Notes: generated by a model not told the origin, from the letters alone. A stretch of DNA of 64,000 bases from Gammaproteobacteria bacterium (GCA_022071965.1 JAJVIQ010000012.1:51918-115917); one strand, 5' to 3'. Positions 9,283 through 18,865 are shown, counted from the first letter of the stretch. Program-made: numbers and translations.

Positions 9283-9311
9283 TTTATACGATAGCCGGGC
9301 GAAAACTACAA
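9283..9311 (-). promoter_or_regulatory. Candidate sigma-70 promoter for the pseudoazurin-xoxJ operon
   Basis: On the minus strand, TTGTAG (9306-9311) and TATAAA (9283-9288) are separated by 17 bases, in an AT-rich patch of an otherwise GC-rich gap. It lies downstream of the xoxF terminator and about 280 bases before the pseudoazurin start. The -35 match is weak and there is no experimental support. Confidence 0.35.
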
Positions 9312-9493
9312 TGTCCATTCTTCCCGTCCTGGACTCGGACCTCGCCCCTGCGGGGTCGATCCCGATGGCAGACGACGCCGTGTCATTGGTTGCCGGGCAT
9401 ATCTCCATAGGCCGACGGGCGAGTGCGCGGGTGGATGTTCGGGCCGAACCGGCTCCGCCAGCCCTCGCGGTCGGGAACAATCCGGAAAGGAAA

Positions 9494-9523
9494 AGCCCGG
9501 TACCTCGCGAGAAGTACCGGGCT
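9494..9523 (-). terminator. Rho-independent terminator after xoxF
   Basis: A perfect 10-bp stem (AGCCCGGTAC with GTACCGGGCT) and a 10-base loop. On the minus strand it is followed by TTTTCCTTTCC. It lies about 80 bases after the xoxF stop and separates xoxF from pseudoazurin-xoxJ, so xoxF can be expressed at a different level. Confidence 0.8.
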
Positions 9524-9602
9524 CAGGTCAACTACGGCATTTGATGTTGTTATGAAACGAATCGCTGCACTTCTGAACTAGGTAATGACCGATGTCGGCA
9601 CC

Positions 9603-11459
9603 TTACGGCAGCGCATAGACCATCAGCACGCCGCCGTTCTTCGAGACGCTCTTCAGAGCGCGATAGCCGCCGGCCGCACCGAGCGCCCACTCATCCGGAG
9701 CGGTCTGCTCTTTTCGGAACGCGACCACCGCACCGGCCCAGCCACCGATACCGGACAGCACGCCGATGTACTGCTTGCCGCCGTGCACCCAGGTGTGGGT
9801 GTTGCCGATGATGCCCGAGGGCGCCTTGTGCTTCCACAGCAGCTTGCCGCTCTTCTGGTCCACCGCCTTCTCCCAGCCTTCCAGCGTGCCGTAGAACGCG
9901 ATGCCGCCGGCGGTCGTCAGAACGCCCGACCACACCGACCACCGCTCCGGGATCGACCAGACGATCTTGCCTGCGTCGGCATCCCACGCGATGAAGTTGC
10001 CCATGTTGTCGTTGGTCTCGCTGTTGCCGAACTCCGGACCCGGAGACACCTTGCCGGCCGGGAACATCGTCAGGTTCGCAAACACGTACGGCTTGCCGGC
10101 CTCGTACAGCGGGCTGGAGACAGGCTCATACGTCATGCAAACGTGATTGGTCGGCACATAGAACAGACCCGTCAGCGGGCTGTAGGCAGCCGGCTGCTGA
10201 TCCTTGGTGCCCAACGCCGCCGGGCAGATGTCCTTGGAGACGGTATCCTCGCCGCCGGAGTGCGTCGACTTCGACTCCACCACCAGCGGACGGCCGGTCT
10301 TCATGTCCACGTGCGTGGCCCAGTTCACCGCCGGGTCGAACTTCTCCGCCACCAGCAGCTCGCCGGTGACACGGTCCAGCGTGTAGCCGAAGCCGTTGCG
10401 GTCGAAGTGCACCAGGACCTTGCGGTCCTTGCCCTTGACCTTCATGTCCACGAGGATCATCTCGTTGATGCCGTCGTAGTCCCACTCATCGTGCGGGGTC
10501 ATCTGGTAGGCCCAGCGGGCCATGCCGGTGTCGACGTCACGCGCGATGATGGACATGGACCACTTGTTGTCGCCCGGACGAACCGTCGGGTTCCAGGTCG
10601 AGGGGTTGCCCGTGCCGTAGTACAGCAGGTTCTCCTCCTTGTCGTACGGCCACCAGCCCCAGGTCGAGCCGCCGCCGATCTTCCACTGATCGCCCTTCCA
10701 GGTCTTCAGCGAAGAGTCCTTGCCCACCGGCTTGAGCATCGAGGTGGTCTTCTCCGGATCCATCAGGATGTCGCCGTCCGGGCCCATCGAGTAGGCGCGC
10801 CAGACCAGCGAGCCGTCCTTGATGTTGTAGGCGTTCAGCCAGCAACGCACCCCGAACTCCGCGCCCGACATGCCGGTGATCACCTTGTCCTTCATCACGT
10901 GCGGGGCGTTGGTGTTGGTCTGACCCAGCTTCGGATCCCCGTTCTTGATCTCCCACACCTTCTCGCCCGTGCCCGCCTTCAGCGCCACCAGCGTGGTGTC
11001 GTTCTGCTGCAGGAAGATCATCCCGTCGCCGTAGCCCAGACCACGGTTGACGTTGTCGCAGCACAGCACGCCCTGCACGCTCTCCTCCTGGATCGGATCG
11101 TATTCCCACACGATCTCCAGGGTATCCAGATCGATGGCGAACACGTCGTTCGGGAACGCGGAGTGGATGTACAGCGTGTCGTTGCTACGGCCCGTGGCCT
11201 CTGCCGGCAGCACCAGCGGGCCGCCCTCGTGACCCTGCAGACGGCCCGTGGAGAACGTCCACGCCACCTGCAGCTTGTCCACGTTCGAGGTGTTGATCTG
11301 GTCCAGCGAGGAGTAGCGCCAGTTCCAGTAGTTCAACCCCGGGAAGGCCCAGTAGTTCGGGTTCTTCATGAGCTTCTCGACGCTTTCGTTCGCGAATACC
11401 ACACTCGGTACCGCCAACGAGAGGGCCGCGAATACCCACTTTTTGTTTAGTTTTCGCAT
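9603..11459 (-). CDS. xoxF: XoxF-type lanthanide-dependent PQQ methanol dehydrogenase, large subunit
   Basis: A 618-residue periplasmic quinoprotein that oxidises methanol, possibly on to formaldehyde or formate. The signal peptide ends near residue 24 (VFAN). It has the eight-bladed propeller tryptophan-docking repeats, the vicinal disulfide C133-C134, and active-site metal ligands E201, N285 and D327. D329, two residues after the catalytic Asp in DEWDYDG, is the extra acidic residue that marks lanthanide-dependent XoxF; calcium-dependent MxaF has Ala there. The ligand spacing (84 and 126 residues) equals that of known enzymes. The ATG at 11459 is chosen because AAGGAGGAGG lies just upstream. 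No mxaI small subunit is nearby. It has its own terminator. Confidence 0.97.
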   Translation of the reverse strand: MRKLNKKWVFAALSLAVPSVVFANESVEKLMKNPNYWAFPGLNYWNWRYSSLDQINTSNVDKLQVAWTFSTGRLQGHEGGPLVLPAEATGRSNDTLYIHSAFPNDVFAIDLDTLEIVWEYDPIQEESVQGVLCCDNVNRGLGYGDGMIFLQQNDTTLVALKAGTGEKVWEIKNGDPKLGQTNTNAPHVMKDKVITGMSGAEFGVRCWLNAYNIKDGSLVWRAYSMGPDGDILMDPEKTTSMLKPVGKDSSLKTWKGDQWKIGGGSTWGWWPYDKEENLLYYGTGNPSTWNPTVRPGDNKWSMSIIARDVDTGMARWAYQMTPHDEWDYDGINEMILVDMKVKGKDRKVLVHFDRNGFGYTLDRVTGELLVAEKFDPAVNWATHVDMKTGRPLVVESKSTHSGGEDTVSKDICPAALGTKDQQPAAYSPLTGLFYVPTNHVCMTYEPVSSPLYEAGKPYVFANLTMFPAGKVSPGPEFGNSETNDNMGNFIAWDADAGKIVWSIPERWSVWSGVLTTAGGIAFYGTLEGWEKAVDQKSGKLLWKHKAPSGIIGNTHTWVHGGKQYIGVLSGIGGWAGAVVAFRKEQTAPDEWALGAAGGYRALKSVSKNGGVLMVYALP

Positions 11460-12141
11460 GACCTCCTCCTTACGCACTAGTTAACTGTTAACAGGTTTCC
11501 AGGCTTGATCTCAAAACTCCGGTACTGACCCCCAGCTCCCCGAGACCAAGGTAGAGAGCTAGCGGAAACTGGATTCTCGCCGTGTGCTCCGGCAAACCAC
11601 ACCGCCGAAATCAACGCGCTCGGACGGCGCCGACAGATTCAAGGAAATTGATGCGCCGCAGAAAACCGCCATTGAGTGCGGGCATGGACGGGGAACAATG
11701 GTCGTTACAGCAGGGCGATTCGTTTTAATTATCATCAGTAGACGAACGTTGTGACCTGCAACGCCTGACGGGCTGGCCTGGTGCTCGCCAACCACCCTTC
11801 CTTTATAGACACCCCCCTGCCGTTTGTCCAGAAAAAAGCCCGGTTTGAAGGGGAACTTTTCTCGTTGCAGGAGGGGGATTTCCCTAGAGTGGGCGGATTA
11901 TACGCACACCGTCCGGGACACAGCAATACTGAACACTACATGTCGGCCGGAGATTGTTCACGGCGGGCCACAGCCAGCCCCTGCGGACCTCGAATTTCCG
12001 CTGCAAACGTTGCGCGGCTGGGGGTGCGGCCCGGTACCCCGGTGGCCACCGCATCCCATCCAGTACCAAGATCCGGCAACTAGAAAGGGCGCTGGCGTGC
12101 GCCCAATTTCACCGGCACCGGCCCCCCGTATCGTCGGCAAC
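11460..12141. other. Long upstream region of xoxF
   Basis: About 680 bases without a believable gene. It carries the candidate xoxF promoter at 11897-11926, which would leave a 5' leader of about 430 bases, and a tract of A and C runs around 11800-11880. The length of the leader suggests regulation at this promoter, but I recognise no operator or riboswitch. Confidence 0.55.
11897..11926 (-). promoter_or_regulatory. Candidate sigma-70 promoter for xoxF
   Basis: On the minus strand, a perfect TATAAT (11897-11902) lies 18 bases after TTGCTG (11921-11926). It is the best -10 match upstream of xoxF but lies about 440 bases before the start codon, so a closer promoter cannot be excluded. Confidence 0.4.
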
Positions 12142-12588
12142 CTACTGTGCGGCGCCCCCCGCACCCGTCTTCTCGGCCTCGGGCGCCGCCGCCGCACTTT
12201 CCTCGCTCGCGGCGCCGTCATCGCCCTTGCGTTTCACTTCACGGACAACCACGAAGCATCTCTTCTCCGCTTCCTCGCGCGCCTTCATCAACGCCGTGTA
12301 TCCATCCTTGCCGATGGGCATATCGCGGAAAACACCGCCCTTGTCGCCCGGGGTGTCCTTGTTCAATATGTAGACATTGGCGTCGACGAACTGCTCGTAT
12401 GGCATCCGCTCCGCGATTACGTCGATCTCGCACGAACACGCCGTCAGGTTCTCGATCTTGGGACCGCCGTGCCGATCCATGCAGTCCAACGCGTAGTTGA
12501 CGCGGTCGAGCGTCGGATAATTGTTTTCGGCATGTGCCAGCACCGGAACGGCGGCCAGCATCAATACCATTGCCTTTCCAAAATTCAT
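12142..12588 (-). CDS. Small exported protein with four cysteines, upstream of xoxF
   Basis: A 148-residue protein with a signal peptide (MVLMLAAVPVLAHA, cut after residue 20). The mature part has C36, C51, C53 and C111 but no CxxCH, so it is not a c-type cytochrome; two disulfides or a CxC metal site are possible. The last 30 residues are Ala/Glu/Gly-rich and probably disordered. GAGGAGG precedes the start at good spacing. It is transcribed in the same direction as xoxF, 680 bases upstream of it. I do not recognise the family. A periplasmic role linked to methanol oxidation is inferred from position only. Confidence 0.8.
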   Translation of the reverse strand: MNFGKAMVLMLAAVPVLAHAENNYPTLDRVNYALDCMDRHGGPKIENLTACSCEIDVIAERMPYEQFVDANVYILNKDTPGDKGGVFRDMPIGKDGYTALMKAREEAEKRCFVVVREVKRKGDDGAASEESAAAAPEAEKTGAGGAAQ

Positions 12589-12955
12589 TGCGTCCTCCTC
12601 ATCGGGAATTTTTCATGTTCATTGATGCAACGCCCTCGAGAGCCGCGCATTTTACACCATGCCGGCCGGCGATGAGGCCGCGCGGTTCACGCCCGGGCAG
12701 CCAAGTCTCACCGTCGAGGGAACGTGTCCCCACCGGTTCCCCCTTTCGACACCCCAATGCCGACTAGTTCACTCCGTTGATCAATCGCCGGGAAACGCGC
12801 ATCCGGCCCAGACGACTGCCCGCGCGCAGCCGTTATACTGCCGCGACGCGATACGCATCGGCCGCCGGGTGCTATTGCACGGTCGCGCGGCGGCACGGCC
12901 GCGATGACGCATGGCATCGGGTCCGGATATCGAACTGGCTGAAAGAGAAGATCCG
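12589..12955. other. Divergent intergenic region between the xox cluster and galE
   Basis: About 370 bases that must hold promoters in both directions. TTATAC near 12832 on the plus strand and TAAAAT near 12650 on the minus strand are possible -10 elements, but neither has a convincing -35. No gene is supported here. Confidence 0.4.
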
Positions 12956-13933
12956 ATGAACCGGGTACTGGTCACAGGCGGCGCGGGCTACATAGGCAGC
13001 CACGTGGCGCGGCAGCTCGGAGAAGCCGGACACGATCTGGTGATCCTCGACAACCTGTCGAAGGGGTTCCGCGATGCCGTACTGTACGGCGAGCTCGTCG
13101 TGGGAGACACCGGGGATCGGGATCTGGTGTCCGAACTGTTGCGACGTCACCGTATCGACTCCGTCATGCACTTCGCCGCACACACGGTGGTTCCGGAATC
13201 GGTGGCCAATCCGCTGAAATACTATGCCAACAACACATGCTGCACACGCAGTCTGATCGAGTGCTGTGTCGCGGCGGGCGTCAGGAATTTCATCTTCTCC
13301 TCGACCGCCGCCGTCTACGGCATACCCGCGACGGGGAGCTGCGACGAAGACACATCGACGATGCCCATCAATCCTTATGGCATGTCGAAGCTCATGAGCG
13401 AGCACATGCTGCGCGACGTCTGCACGGCCTCGGCCATGCGGCACGTGATACTCCGGTATTTCAACGTCGCCGGCTGCGACCCGCACGGCCGTATCGGCCA
13501 GTCGACGCGTGAGGCGACGCTGCTCATCAAGGTCGCTTGCGAGGCGGCCGTAGGCAGGCGCGAGGGCATCGCCATTTTCGGCACCGACTACCCCACCCCC
13601 GACGGGACCGGCCTGCGCGACTACATTCACGTGGAGGATCTCGCCGACGCCCACCTCCGGGCGCTCGGCTACCTCGAGACCGGCGGTTCCTCGGCTACGC
13701 TCAACTGCGGCTATGGACACGGATACAGCGTCAGGGAGGTACTCGACATGGTCGAGAAGGTGGCGGGACTCAAGCTCAACATCCGGGAAGAACCCCGCCG
13801 GCCGGGAGACCCGCCCGGCCTCATCGCCGTGGCAGACCGTATTAGACACATCCTCGACTGGGCGCCGCGGTACGATGACCTGCAGGCCATCGTGCGTTCT
13901 GCACTGGCCTGGGAGCGCACGCCGCGCTATTGA
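12956..13933 (+). CDS. galE: UDP-glucose 4-epimerase
   Basis: A 325-residue short-chain dehydrogenase/reductase of the extended type. It has the NAD-binding motif GGAGYIGSH (8-16), SSTAAVYG (115-122) and the catalytic Y141-x3-K145 in NPYGMSK. The C-terminal half matches GalE, with RDYIHVEDLADAHL and LNCGYGHGYSVREV. It interconverts UDP-glucose and UDP-galactose (or the N-acetyl forms) and supplies precursors to the adjacent polysaccharide genes. The start at 12956 removes 15 residues of upstream open frame and places the Rossmann strand at the N-terminus, with AGAGAAG upstream. It converges on the acyltransferase gene with a 21-base gap. Confidence 0.93.
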   Translation: MNRVLVTGGAGYIGSHVARQLGEAGHDLVILDNLSKGFRDAVLYGELVVGDTGDRDLVSELLRRHRIDSVMHFAAHTVVPESVANPLKYYANNTCCTRSLIECCVAAGVRNFIFSSTAAVYGIPATGSCDEDTSTMPINPYGMSKLMSEHMLRDVCTASAMRHVILRYFNVAGCDPHGRIGQSTREATLLIKVACEAAVGRREGIAIFGTDYPTPDGTGLRDYIHVEDLADAHLRALGYLETGGSSATLNCGYGHGYSVREVLDMVEKVAGLKLNIREEPRRPGDPPGLIAVADRIRHILDWAPRYDDLQAIVRSALAWERTPRY

Positions 13934-13954
13934 CCGGTCGCGCGGTGGCCGCCC

Positions 13955-15016
13955 TCAGTCTGCCGCAACGCTGGCCGCAGGCCGGGACTTGGGCGCCAGG
14001 CCGGGTACATGAGCCCAGTCGGGACGCCTGAACAGGAAGCCCGCCGCTGTATTGCGTGTCGCCCAGAACAGCACCATCGCGCACAGCACGCTGCATATGG
14101 AGATCAGCGCCGCCACCGTGCCCGGATCGGGGGTGACCGGGGCCCACTGCGCGAGTTTCAGGAATGCCTGCATGGGTATGAAAAATCCCAGGTAGGTGAC
14201 GATGGAATGCTGGCCGAGGTAGCGCAGCCAGTCCATCCAGTCGATACGGGACAGGAGCGTGCCGGCGGTTATCACGGCCGCCGTGCCGACCAGTCCGAGC
14301 GCCAGCGAAATGCCCGGCGATTTCGACAGTCCCGATTGGACCAGATAGCCGTTGACGACGACCCAGGCCAAGACGGCAATCAGGGCCACGCGCGGCCGCT
14401 CGATGGCGCCGGCGGCAAGCCGGAAGACGTACGTGGCGAACGCGTAGCCGACATAGAAATAGACGTAGCGCACGCAGAAGTGGTCGACCATCACCCACTC
14501 CTTCCACCCCAGGGGGAACATCTGCAGCAACGCCGCCACCGGCAGCATTACCCACCACGGGACGTTGCGCGTCAGACGCGTGACCAGGAACATGATGGGC
14601 AGCGCCTGGATGAACCACAGCATCGCGAAGGGCTTCCAGAGTATCCATGCGATGAGGCTCTCATCGGGTTGGCCGGGTTCGCTCGCGGCCGTGCCCTCCG
14701 TGGCGACGCGGGCTGCGAAGAAGATGACGGTCCACAAGACGTAGAAGTACAGGTAGTGCACGATCTTCTTGTCGAGATAGTCCCGCCACGGGCGATCTAT
14801 CACGCGCGCGAGGAACAGGCCGGAGAGCAGAAAGAAGTCCGGCATCCGGAACGGCCTGGCGAAATCAGTCCAGTAGTGCATCCACCCCGCCGTGCCCATC
14901 TGCATCGTCATGTAATCGGCGACGTAAAGGGTGACGACGCCGATGATGCAGATCCCCTTGGCGTAATCAACCCAGGCGTACCGGTTGGCCTTCATGGCTA
15001 CGGCGGATGAACTCAC
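13955..15016 (-). CDS. Acyltransferase 3 family membrane protein
   Basis: A 353-residue integral membrane protein with about ten hydrophobic segments and the N-terminal signature WVDYAKGICIIGVV, typical of the AT3 (OafA/NodX/WecH-like) family that O-acetylates or otherwise O-acylates surface glycans. FRMPDFFLLSGLFLAR is a second family block. A GTG start at 15016 is preferred because GAGGAG lies 8 bases upstream; an ATG at 14995 has no such site. It lies at the end of the polysaccharide region and probably modifies the polymer made there (inference). Confidence 0.9.
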   Translation of the reverse strand: MSSSAVAMKANRYAWVDYAKGICIIGVVTLYVADYMTMQMGTAGWMHYWTDFARPFRMPDFFLLSGLFLARVIDRPWRDYLDKKIVHYLYFYVLWTVIFFAARVATEGTAASEPGQPDESLIAWILWKPFAMLWFIQALPIMFLVTRLTRNVPWWVMLPVAALLQMFPLGWKEWVMVDHFCVRYVYFYVGYAFATYVFRLAAGAIERPRVALIAVLAWVVVNGYLVQSGLSKSPGISLALGLVGTAAVITAGTLLSRIDWMDWLRYLGQHSIVTYLGFFIPMQAFLKLAQWAPVTPDPGTVAALISICSVLCAMVLFWATRNTAAGFLFRRPDWAHVPGLAPKSRPAASVAAD

Positions 15017-15572
15017 TCCAACGACTCCTCAGCTATCTAGCTTCGATGACATCGGGCTCGGCGCTGGTGCACCGACTTTCCGCCGCCCGACGACAACTGG
15101 GTGCATTCCCGAGCCTGCGGTGCCGGGGAACACCGGCGCGTCCTTGCTGGGCCGCGACGGAACTTTGACGCTGCCCCGGCGCCGTCAGGCTTGACGTAGC
15201 GACTCAGGCTACGCTTGGCCATGCTCCGTCAAGCCGCGGACGCACGGCGCAATTCTGGCGTCGGGACAACACGGCACACAAGCTCGGCAAGGTCGTTATT
15301 GGACCGAAGTCGCGTTCTCGGAACGGCGGTGAGCAGCTCCCTTGCAGCGCATGCATGGGCGCCGGCTGGGAGTACGCCTATCGTGTCCACGACCAGCTCG
15401 TATGCTCGATCCAGCCCGGTACCGGCGCCCGCCCGAGGGGCCGCGCGACGACCGCTCCCGGCGCGGAGGCCGGGCGACGACGCACCGCGGATGCGCCGGA
15501 TGCCCCTGAAGGTCGTCCGTATGATGCCGCACGCGTCAGGGGGTGAGCGCAGTCCTCCGGGCCGCCTGGAGC
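15017..15572. other. Intergenic region with no supported gene
   Basis: About 555 GC-rich bases between two minus-strand genes. Several open frames cross it on both strands, but their composition is Arg/Pro/Ala-rich and they lack ribosome binding sites. The repeated word CAGGCT with GTAGC/GCTAC near 15185-15215 forms only a weak stem. I see no gene. Confidence 0.5.
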
Positions 15573-16724
15573 CTAGCTCGCCAGCATCTGTCTGGCCCGT
15601 CGATACAGCGGGTCGATGGACATCAACCTCGCCGCGACGACGCCGGCCGGTCCGGGAGGGAAGATGAGGAAGTCCACGCCCTCCGCGCTCTCGACGCCGC
15701 CCCATCTGGATTTGTAGTGCGCGTCACCGCTGCCCATGTCGATTGCCCGGATCCCACGTTCCGCGCAATTTTCGAGGTCGCGCAGATACAGGATCCACCC
15801 GGCTCGATACTGAGCGAACTCCTCGTCGTATTGATTGGCGATCAGGTATCGCGTGGTTGCCGAGGTCAGGGTGAACCGGAATGCAATAGGCTGCCCGTTG
15901 AAAAAGACCAACCAGACATCGAGCTGCCCCTTCGGACCGAGCTGCCGCGCGCAGACCTGTTCCCAGAACTGAAGGCTCTCCTGTGACATGTAGCGGGGTT
16001 GCCCTGATTTGCTGGCCGCCAACCAGGATTTCCTCTCGATGGTCCCGCATGCCTCGAGCATTGCTCGCAGCTCTTCACCCTGTGGATTGCAGTAGTGCCG
16101 AATCTCGGATTTTCCTTCCCGCTGCATCCGGCGCTCGTAGGAGCGGATACGCTTCATGGAGGAATGTGTGCGCACCATCTCCTCGTACTGCTGGGTCGAG
16201 GCGGGAATGTCATGGGCAACGATGGTCGGCTTGTTGACAAACCTGACCAACCGACGGCAGCCATCCGACAACTCCTCCAGAAGCTTGGCCCTCTCCGCGT
16301 AGGCCGTGTCGGTAGGGCCAAATCGATACAATTCGAACCACCCCTGTCTTTTCAGCAATGCGCGAGCCAGTGCGGCGCAAACCTGCTCACGCACCGCATC
16401 GTGGCACACGAAACCGCGCACTGGCTGGAAGTACCCCGACAGACACCAGAACGGGACGTGAAAGGTGCGGCGCTTCGCCAAGGGCAATATGCCGCGCACC
16501 TCGCCCTGGCGGTCATGGGCCACCAACACGCGGCTGTCGCCGGTCCATGGTCCGGAACTGCCGAGGTGTCGAACCCATGCGGAATACCACTCGTATCCGA
16601 ACAGCTTCTGATGCCCGGGGGCATCCGCGAGACAGCGCTCCCACGCGTCCCTGATATCCGGGAGCTGGCCTTCGCGCCCCTCCAGGATCTCTACGGAGAT
16701 AGAGGCACTATCAGACGTCGTCAT
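15573..16724 (-). CDS. FemAB/GNAT-like (Acetyltransf_6) protein, copy 1
   Basis: A 383-residue cytoplasmic protein with the double GNAT-like architecture of the FemAB/BcsL-CelD group. Features are an N-terminal GNAT half (WYSAWVRHLG, RGILPLAKRR), a basic stretch SSMKRIRSYERRMQREGK (about 190-210), and the C-terminal motif DMGSGDAHYKSRWG followed by a short helix. Such proteins transfer acyl or aminoacyl groups in polysaccharide and cell-wall pathways and occur in many EPS loci. The ATG at 16724 has CAGGA 8 bases upstream. The next gene upstream (16998-18173) is a paralogue, so this looks like a tandem duplication. The substrate is unknown. Confidence 0.85.
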   Translation of the reverse strand: MTTSDSASISVEILEGREGQLPDIRDAWERCLADAPGHQKLFGYEWYSAWVRHLGSSGPWTGDSRVLVAHDRQGEVRGILPLAKRRTFHVPFWCLSGYFQPVRGFVCHDAVREQVCAALARALLKRQGWFELYRFGPTDTAYAERAKLLEELSDGCRRLVRFVNKPTIVAHDIPASTQQYEEMVRTHSSMKRIRSYERRMQREGKSEIRHYCNPQGEELRAMLEACGTIERKSWLAASKSGQPRYMSQESLQFWEQVCARQLGPKGQLDVWLVFFNGQPIAFRFTLTSATTRYLIANQYDEEFAQYRAGWILYLRDLENCAERGIRAIDMGSGDAHYKSRWGGVESAEGVDFLIFPPGPAGVVAARLMSIDPLYRRARQMLAS

Positions 16725-16997
16725 CGTTTGGTCCTGAAATTCAAAATCGTTGGTCGCATTCTTCACCGGCCGCCGGAACCCGCTCCGCCGCGTGCGGCAC
16801 ACCGATGCCCGTGCCAGCGGCGAAGCCCGACGATCTCCCCGCCCATCCGGCCACCTTGTGATTGCAGCGTCGTGGAGGCGCTCCCCGCGCCGTGCTTCGG
16901 TTGCGAGCGATCCGCCGGCGCCGTGGCACCGGCTCCGCCGCCGTGATGGCTGACGCGTCCGGATGCGATGCCGGCGCACCGGTTGTCGACAAGCCCA

Positions 16998-18173
16998 TCA
17001 CGTCTCCGGCGCTTCGCTGCGTTTCATCTTTTTTTTCATCCACTCGCGGAATCGAATGAACATGCCATGAGAACCAATCAGCATTCGATTGCGGACGGTA
17101 TCACGCATGACCAGCATCAATGCGTCATCGTAGACCTCGTTGCTGTACAGACCCTTGTATGCCGCGTCACCAGTGCCGAAGTTGAACCATCTGGCCGGTC
17201 GCTCCAAAACGATGTCCTCTATCACGCGCAGGAACAACACCGTACCGGGTGAGGCCTCGGACAGTCCGTGGTCGAACCCAACCTCCGTGGCATTGAACAC
17301 GTCGGCGTACTGATAGCCGATGAGAAACGCGCACGGCATCTCGCCGTAGAACAGCAGATACGATCGCAGCAGGCCGGAGTCCGCGAGGTGTGCCTGCCTG
17401 ACATGCTCTTCGGCGCTGGTTATCACGCGTACGCCGATATTCCCGAACTGCCATGATTTCTTCGAGATGGCGGCGGCCGTCTCGAGGAACATCGCCACCT
17501 GATCCGCCCGCTCGATACGCACGAGCCGGGATCCCGGCCGTACGGAGGGATTGAATCCTTTCAGCCGACGTTTGAAATTCCTCCGGGTGCGGCTGTTCTT
17601 CGATTCGAGGTATTTCTCAAAAGTCTCAGGAAGGCGAATCAGATGATGTCTGTGCAGACCATTCATGGCATGACACAGCCATCCTCTCTTTCCATAGTCG
17701 TGGAGGTATCTCCACGTCGGCGATTCGGCGGGCAATGTCTTGAAAAACAGCCCGCGGCAGTCCGGGAACTCCCGCGCTATCGCGTCATAGAGTCTTGCAT
17801 GCGCGGACGAATCGGCGGTCAGCAGGGGCTGACTACCGAGTATGTTGGCGACCCGAATCCTGGTTCCGATGATCGAACGCTCACCGACATCGAAGTTCAG
17901 CGGCAGATCGTGCATCCTCAGGGCCACCACGCCGGCACTCCTGTTATCTCCATTGCTCACCAGCGCCACCACATGATCCGCGCTCCTGTCGTGGAGCGCC
18001 AAGTTCTCCAGCCACGGTGGTGATTGATAGAGCGCATCGGGATTGGCGCTTTCCGCGATGAGCTTCTCCCAGGCTTCGCGAACCTCGGGCGTTCGTACCG
18101 CCGCGGCGGCATCGAGAAAGCGAACTGACCACTTGTCCTCTGCCATCTTCGAGGCGTCCGTACGATCACACAT
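16998..18173 (-). CDS. FemAB/GNAT-like (Acetyltransf_6) protein, copy 2
   Basis: A 391-residue relative of the neighbouring protein, sharing the central basic segment (ESKNSRTRRNFKRRLKGF) and the C-terminal motif NFGTGDAAYKGLYS. In this family the conserved GD-x2-YK segment lies in the second GNAT-like half. The start at 18173 has AGGAG 8 bases upstream. The open frame extends a further 77 residues upstream, but those residues look non-coding. The C-terminus ends in a basic amphipathic helix (REWMKKKMKR) that could touch the membrane. It probably modifies a polysaccharide precursor with an acyl or amino-acid group (inference from family and context). Confidence 0.85.
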   Translation of the reverse strand: MCDRTDASKMAEDKWSVRFLDAAAAVRTPEVREAWEKLIAESANPDALYQSPPWLENLALHDRSADHVVALVSNGDNRSAGVVALRMHDLPLNFDVGERSIIGTRIRVANILGSQPLLTADSSAHARLYDAIAREFPDCRGLFFKTLPAESPTWRYLHDYGKRGWLCHAMNGLHRHHLIRLPETFEKYLESKNSRTRRNFKRRLKGFNPSVRPGSRLVRIERADQVAMFLETAAAISKKSWQFGNIGVRVITSAEEHVRQAHLADSGLLRSYLLFYGEMPCAFLIGYQYADVFNATEVGFDHGLSEASPGTVLFLRVIEDIVLERPARWFNFGTGDAAYKGLYSNEVYDDALMLVMRDTVRNRMLIGSHGMFIRFREWMKKKMKRSEAPET

Positions 18174-18865
18174 CGATTCCGCTCCTGAATGTGCTGTTCT
18201 TGCGCCGCCCGCGCGTTGCGTTTGCAGGGTCGGTCCAATCGGCGCGGCCCGGGCCGCAGACACTGTGACAGGCACCGCCCGGGTGGATTCGCCATCTTCG
18301 TCAAATGCCGCGGTCGCCGGCACGCCGCCCCTGCCCATCGCGCATGTTGATCCGTCCGGCAGCGCGGAATCGCCCGGCAATGACGTTGTCACGATGTTGC
18401 GCATCCGGTTTGCTGACCGAACTCAGGTATCCGATATATGCGTCCCATCCGATCGCGGCCGGTGCCCCGGGAGTGAAGGCGCTGCGCGCATCGACAACCA
18501 GCAAGCCGTGTGTGTGCGCTGTGCGCTCGGAGGTTGCAACAAGTGCTTTCGCCTGATCCAAGACCGGCCGCGCCAGGACATAACGGCCAGGCGGGAGAGG
18601 CGCAGCGCGAAGCCGGGGCAACCCGGGCAACCACCTGAATAGCCGGTACAACACAGCGCGCGGATGCTAGCAAGACCCGATCTGTCGAACCAGCGTTCCG
18701 CCTGTGCTTGCGTCACAGACCTGTAAGCCCGCAGTTCCTGCCGCGGACGGCCGGCCCTGACCGTGACCTGCGGAGAATCCGGCGCGGCGGCGACCGCGCG
18801 AACCTCGGGAATCCCCGCATTCATGATCCCGGCGCTGGCGCGAACCACCGCAGAGAACCGCTGTG
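18174..18865. other. Intergenic region with a possible broken gene
   Basis: About 690 bases between two minus-strand genes. Minus-strand frames 18423-18869 and 18301-18654 could be two halves of one coding region broken near 18650-18670. The first half has RQELRAYRSVTQAQAERWFD; the second continues with YRLFRWLPGLPRL and AKALVATSERTAHTHG. The joined translation has ordinary protein composition, unlike either frame alone, but I recognise no family and see no ribosome binding site inside. It may be a decayed gene or chance. Confidence 0.3.

Larger units (their letters stand above)
9002..9602. other. Intergenic region between xoxF and pseudoazurin
   Basis: About 600 bases without a convincing gene. 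It holds the xoxF terminator (9494-9523) and a candidate promoter for the pseudoazurin-xoxJ transcript (9283-9311), both on the minus strand. Short open frames here lack ribosome binding sites and look non-coding. Confidence 0.6.

Noticed and set aside
9585..11450. Long plus-strand open frame opposite xoxF
   Set aside because: Shadow of xoxF: its translation is His/Arg/Val-rich with no fold signature, while xoxF on the other strand is unmistakable.
9603..11459. Calcium-type MxaF identity for the methanol dehydrogenase
   Set aside because: D329 follows the catalytic Asp by two residues (DYD), the lanthanide-type signature, and no mxaI or mxaG is nearby.
11800..11880. Attenuator hairpin in the xoxF leader
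   Set aside because: The arms around AAAAGCCC and GGGGAACTTTT pair only with bulges; not convincing as a terminator on either strand.
12142..12588. XoxG-type cytochrome c identity for the small exported protein upstream of xoxF
   Set aside because: It has no CxxCH heme-binding motif and no distal Met region; the cysteines are in a CxC and isolated positions.
15037..15222. Small minus-strand frame beginning MAKRSLSRYVKPDG
   Set aside because: GGAG precedes it, but the translation becomes Arg/Ser/Gln low-complexity and it overlaps nothing conserved; coding status is not supported.
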